Source: an uncultured Clostridia bacterium (GTDB taxonomy: Bacteria; Bacillota; Clostridia; Oscillospirales; Acutalibacteraceae). From it: 9,923 nt of DNA. Made by a program: the position numbers and the translations under genes. Within the stretch, counting starts at the first letter, position 1. Each line of letters starts with the position of its first letter. Positions 7,975 to 9,923 of this stretch are shown here, piece after piece. Under the pieces are notes generated by a model. That model saw nothing but the letters and a program-made list of their open reading frames with translations. It ran no database searches and was not told the DNA's origin. The stretch covers positions 1 to 9,923 of the forward strand of contig CAMYWU010000038.1 of the NCBI GenBank assembly GCA_947302895.1, written 5' to 3'.

Positions 7975-8297
7975 TATGAATTTTTATCCACCTTGTGAAA
8001 TTTCTTTAAATTACCCGCTTTTTCGGCTCTCTTTTCAAGCTCCTTTTCAACATCCTCAATTGATATGCCCTGATGAGCCATAAGAACAAGGGTGTGGTAA
8101 AGAAGGTCGCAGATTTCGCCAACGGTTTCTTCATTCTTTTCATTCTTAGCGGCGATAATAACCTCCGAGGCTTCCTCGCCGATTTTCTTTAAAATCTTAT
8201 CCGTTCCCTGTTCAAAGAGATAGTTTGTATATGAGCCCTCAAGCTTTGCATCCCTTCTCTCAAGGATAGTTTCAAAATCATTTCTGATACAATCCAT
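7974..8297 (-). CDS. hisE: Phosphoribosyl-ATP pyrophosphatase (histidine biosynthesis)
   Basis: This 107-residue cytosolic enzyme hydrolyses phosphoribosyl-ATP to phosphoribosyl-AMP and pyrophosphate, the second histidine pathway step. The typical [15 protein letters not shown] run starts at residue 21. It is followed by [15 protein letters not shown] (37-51) and [11 protein letters not shown] (61-71), whose Glu and Asp residues bind Mg in this all-alpha MazG-related fold. It is a stand-alone HisE rather than the HisIE fusion of enterobacteria. The ATG lies 6 nt after the hisI stop with an AAGGAA ribosome binding site overlapping that stop. The TAA overlaps the recJ ATG by one base. Confidence 0.95.
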   Translation of the reverse strand: MDCIRNDFETILERRDAKLEGSYTNYLFEQGTDKILKKIGEEASEVIIAAKNEKNEETVGEICDLLYHTLVLMAHQGISIEDVEKELEKRAEKAGNLKKFHKVDKNS

Positions 8298-8303
8298 AGT
8301 TTA

Positions 8304-8633
8304 TTATTCCTTGTTAAATTCGATATCGTTAAAAAAACAGCTGTGGTTTCCTGTATGGCAGGCAGCGCCTGTTTGAATAACCTCAATTAAAAGTGTGTCG
8401 TCGTCGCAATCGCCCTTGATTGAAACAATCTTCTGAAGATGTCCCGAGGTTGCGCCCTTGTTCCAGAGCTCCTGCCTTGAACGTGAATAAAACCAGGTGT
8501 AGCCCGTTTCAAGAGTTTTTTTCATCGACTCCTCGTTCATATATGCAAGCATTAAAACCTCGTTTGTTGAGCTTTCCTGAATTATTGCAGGAATGAGCTC
8601 ACTTTTTTTGAAATACTTTTTAACATCAATCAT
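8304..8633 (-). CDS. hisI: Phosphoribosyl-AMP cyclohydrolase (histidine biosynthesis)
   Basis: This zinc- and Mg-dependent enzyme opens the purine ring of phosphoribosyl-AMP, the third histidine step, acting right after HisE. The sequence carries [18 protein letters not shown] (47-64) and the DCDDD Mg site at 75-79. [14 protein letters not shown] places the zinc cysteines at C92 and C99, with C76 as the third. All signature residues are intact, and 109 residues is normal for a stand-alone HisI. I chose ATG 8633 over GTG 8639 because the GTG lies inside the ribosome binding site GAGGTG (8644-8639). With this start the gene overlaps the hisA stop as ATGA, a usual coupling arrangement. Confidence 0.95.
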   Translation of the reverse strand: MIDVKKYFKKSELIPAIIQESSTNEVLMLAYMNEESMKKTLETGYTWFYSRSRQELWNKGATSGHLQKIVSIKGDCDDDTLLIEVIQTGAACHTGNHSCFFNDIEFNKE

Positions 8634-9343
8634 TTGCACACCTCAACGGCTTCTCTTAAATCAAGAGTTCCCTTATATAAAGATTTTCCGCAGATTGCTC
8701 CGTACAGTTTGTTATCACGAAGAGCAATAATATCGCCAATATTTGTAACTCCTCCCGAAGCGGTTATATCGCAGGAAACAGCATTATTAAGCTCACAAAG
8801 CTGCTGCAGATTCGGACCGCTTAAGGTTCCGTCCTTTGATATATCGGTATAGATTATATTTTTAACGCCGAGAGCTTCCATACGCTTTGCAAGGTCTATG
8901 AAATAAACCTCCGAGCTTTGAGTCCAGCCCTCCGCAGCTGCATAGCCGCCTTTTGCATCTATTCCGACTGCAATTATATCTCCAAAGCTCTTAACAGCCT
9001 CTTCAACAAGCGCAGGATTCTTAAGCGCAACAGAGCCGAGAATAACACGGCTGATTCCGTTTTCTGCATAGAATTCAATATCCTGCATTGTTCTGATACC
9101 GCCGCCGATTTCAACCTTAAGATTAGTGTTTTTTGCAACCTCAATAAAAACGGCGTGGTTAACTCTTTTCTTTTGAAGCGAGCCGTCAAGGTCAACCATA
9201 TGAATCCAGCTTGCGCCTGCTTCTTCAAAGCTCTTTGCAGTTTCAAGCGCATTATCGGCAACCTGCTCGGCTGTTGCAAAATCGCCCTTAAAGAGCCTTA
9301 CGGGTTTGCCTTCAATTATATCTATTGCGGGAAAAATTTTCAT
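8630..9343 (-). CDS. hisA: ProFAR isomerase HisA (histidine biosynthesis)
   Basis: This 237-residue (beta/alpha)8-barrel enzyme converts ProFAR to PRFAR, the fourth histidine step, whose product feeds the HisF-HisH synthase. [17 protein letters not shown] is a standard HisA N-terminus with catalytic Asp D8. The second catalytic Asp is D129 in [15 protein letters not shown] (50-55), EIGGGIR (78-84), YTDISKDGT (165-173) and TASGGV (194-199) supply the phosphate-binding barrel loops. The reading frame is complete and the start is fixed by homology. Unlike every downstream gene in the operon it has no visible ribosome binding site: the 5 nt before ATG read GAAAT, and beyond them the repeat element begins. 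Efficient initiation may depend on AT-rich unpaired mRNA, or expression may have been reduced by the insertion. Confidence 0.95.
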   Translation of the reverse strand: MKIFPAIDIIEGKPVRLFKGDFATAEQVADNALETAKSFEEAGASWIHMVDLDGSLQKKRVNHAVFIEVAKNTNLKVEIGGGIRTMQDIEFYAENGISRVILGSVALKNPALVEEAVKSFGDIIAVGIDAKGGYAAAEGWTQSSEVYFIDLAKRMEALGVKNIIYTDISKDGTLSGPNLQQLCELNNAVSCDITASGGVTNIGDIIALRDNKLYGAICGKSLYKGTLDLREAVEVCK

Positions 9344-9348
9344 ATTTC

Positions 9349-9383
9349 AATTACGAATTACGGATTACGAATTACGAATTTCG
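9349..9383 (+). repeat. Left arm: five tandem heptamers
   Basis: The units read AATTACG, AATTACG, GATTACG, AATTACG, AATTTCG with an exact 7-base period. The arm is the inverted partner of 9563-9597. Confidence 0.85.
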
Positions 9384-9444
9384 GTTACTCGCTTTGCTCG
9401 AACAATAATTCAGTAATTGCAACTCGTTACCTTTCTTATCATTT

Positions 9445-9474
9445 TTATTACCAGATGCATTTAACTGCTTTTAA
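9445..9474 (-). promoter_or_regulatory. Possible promoter inside the repeat element, reading toward hisA
   Basis: On the minus strand TTAAAA (9474-9469) and TAATAA (9450-9445) are separated by 18 nt, and TGG directly before the -10 gives an extended -10 form. If used, it would start the hisA-hemZ transcript inside the element, about 100 nt before hisA. In such AT-rich DNA chance matches are common, so this is weak. Confidence 0.22.
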
Positions 9475-9530
9475 TTACAACTCATAATCCGAATTATGTT
9501 AACAAATAAATGAAACGAATTTGTGTTATT

Positions 9531-9923
9531 TCAACACACTGGGCTTATTGACCGGCAGATACCATAATTCGTCATTCGTAACTCGTAATTCGTAATTAAA
9601 GTGCTTCCGTCCTCGTTTGGTTTGAGCGCAATTTTGAGCGCATGGGCAACTGCCTTGAAAATCGCCTCAATCTGATGATGAGCGTTATTTCCGTAGGGAA
9701 CGTTTATATGAAGCGTTATACCTGCGTTCATCGCAAAGGCTCTCCAGAACTCCTCGCAAACAGCTGTTTCAAAATCTCCGCAAAGTTCCTGCTTAAAATC
9801 AGCGTTGAATACAAGAAACGGTCTGTTTGATATATCAAGCGAAACATTTGCAAGCGCATCATCCATCGGGATGCTGAAAAAGCCGTATCTTTCAATACCC
9901 GAAAAATCTCCGAGCGCGTCCTT
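9531..9923 (-). CDS. hisB: Imidazoleglycerol-phosphate dehydratase, C-terminal part, with a repeat-encoded tail
   Basis: The 5' end lies outside the window. The visible part is the second half of HisB, which dehydrates imidazoleglycerol phosphate to imidazole-acetol phosphate (sixth histidine step, Mn-dependent, 24-mer). Signature segments are GIERYGFFSIPMDDAL, DISNRPFLVF and HINVPYGNNAHHQIEAIFKA; the last carries the second HHxxE metal motif. HisB proteins normally finish shortly afterwards with a sequence like STKGxL. Here the expected ending is absent: after KPNEDGSTL the frame enters the right arm of the repeat element and adds ITNYELRMTNYGICRSISPVC before a TGA at 9531. The catalytic histidines are kept, so the enzyme may work, but the terminal residues have been replaced. 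Confidence 0.9.
   Translation of the reverse strand, partial: KDALGDFSGIERYGFFSIPMDDALANVSLDISNRPFLVFNADFKQELCGDFETAVCEEFWRAFAMNAGITLHINVPYGNNAHHQIEAIFKAVAHALKIALKPNEDGSTLITNYELRMTNYGICRSISPVC
9563..9597 (-). repeat. Right arm: five tandem heptamers, inverted
   Basis: Read on the minus strand from 9597, the units are AATTACG, AATTACG, AGTTACG, AATGACG, AATTATG. In the hisB frame they encode the peptide ITNYELRMTNYG. Confidence 0.85.

Larger units (their letters stand above)
9349..9597. mobile_element. MITE-like palindromic repeat element between hisB and hisA (no transposase)
   Basis: This 249-bp stretch is bounded by two 35-bp inverted arms, each built from five tandem 7-bp units starting AATTACG at the outer end. 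The arms agree at 30 of 35 positions. Inside are two more degenerate arms: 9405-9430 in the orientation of the right arm and 9474-9499 in that of the left arm. The whole therefore looks like two adjacent hairpin units, 9349-9430 and 9474-9597. It contains no plausible gene, and no clear target-site duplication is visible. Short AATTACG-type repeats of this style occur between genes of various bacteria, but I cannot assign it to a named family. It covers the 3' end of hisB and stops 5 nt short of hisA. Confidence 0.65.

Noticed and set aside
9391..9440. Short frame beginning TTG at 9422 after AGAAAGG, as a leader peptide for hisA
   Set aside because: It gives about 16 residues with no histidine codons and lies within the repeat element, so it does not look like a his leader.
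8918..9487. A 189-codon open frame on the plus strand across hisA and the repeat element
   Set aside because: It lies antisense to a well-supported hisA and continues into non-coding repeat; the peptide has no recognisable motif and no ribosome binding site was seen.
9522..9538. Small hairpin TGTGTT/AACACA as a hisB terminator
   Set aside because: The stem is only 6 bp and mostly A/T, and no T-tract follows on the minus strand.
9349..9597. Possible CRISPR array
   Set aside because: The repeated units are 7 bases long and directly adjacent or inverted; there are no 25-40 base repeats with unique spacers.

Overview
The window reads as a chromosomal stretch from a low-to-moderate G+C Firmicute, most likely an anaerobic gut-type clostridium (Oscillospiraceae/Ruminococcaceae-like). 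This is inferred from the strong AGGAGG-type ribosome binding sites, a SpoVB-family flippase, HemZ, a bifunctional Rel enzyme with a Firmicute-style synthetase signature, and the recJ-rel-dtd gene order. Every supported gene lies on the minus strand, so transcription runs from high to low coordinates. No tRNA, rRNA, CRISPR array or transposase gene is visible, and no gene-free stretch exceeds 300 bases.

In transcription order, the right end holds the 3' part of hisB, then a roughly 250-bp repeat element, then hisA, hisI and hisE (histidine biosynthesis). These run with tiny gaps or overlaps straight into recJ (single-strand exonuclease), a bifunctional (p)ppGpp synthetase/hydrolase (rel), dtd (D-aminoacyl-tRNA deacylase), a metallo-beta-lactamase-fold hydrolase and hemZ (radical SAM). 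From hisA to hemZ the largest gap is 9 nt and several junctions overlap, so these eight genes look like one transcriptional unit. It links histidine synthesis to stringent response and translation quality control. A weak terminator may follow hemZ. A separate promoter then drives a small coiled-coil protein of unknown function, which ends at a strong palindromic terminator. The ribosome binding site of a SpoVB-like membrane flippase begins directly after that terminator and runs off the left end.

The most unusual region is 9349-9597 between hisB and hisA. It is a small element bounded by 35-bp inverted arms, each made of five tandem 7-bp units of AATTACG type, with two further degenerate arms inside. 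It appears to have been inserted over the hisB stop region: the last hisB residues are encoded by the repeat and the expected C-terminal STKG-like ending is missing. Its other end lies only 5 nt from the hisA start codon, where no Shine-Dalgarno sequence can be seen. Other departures from common gene order are the absence of apt between recJ and rel, and the absence of hisH and hisF from this part of the his cluster. I see no convincing new multi-gene system; the repeat element and its effects on hisB and hisA are the best leads.
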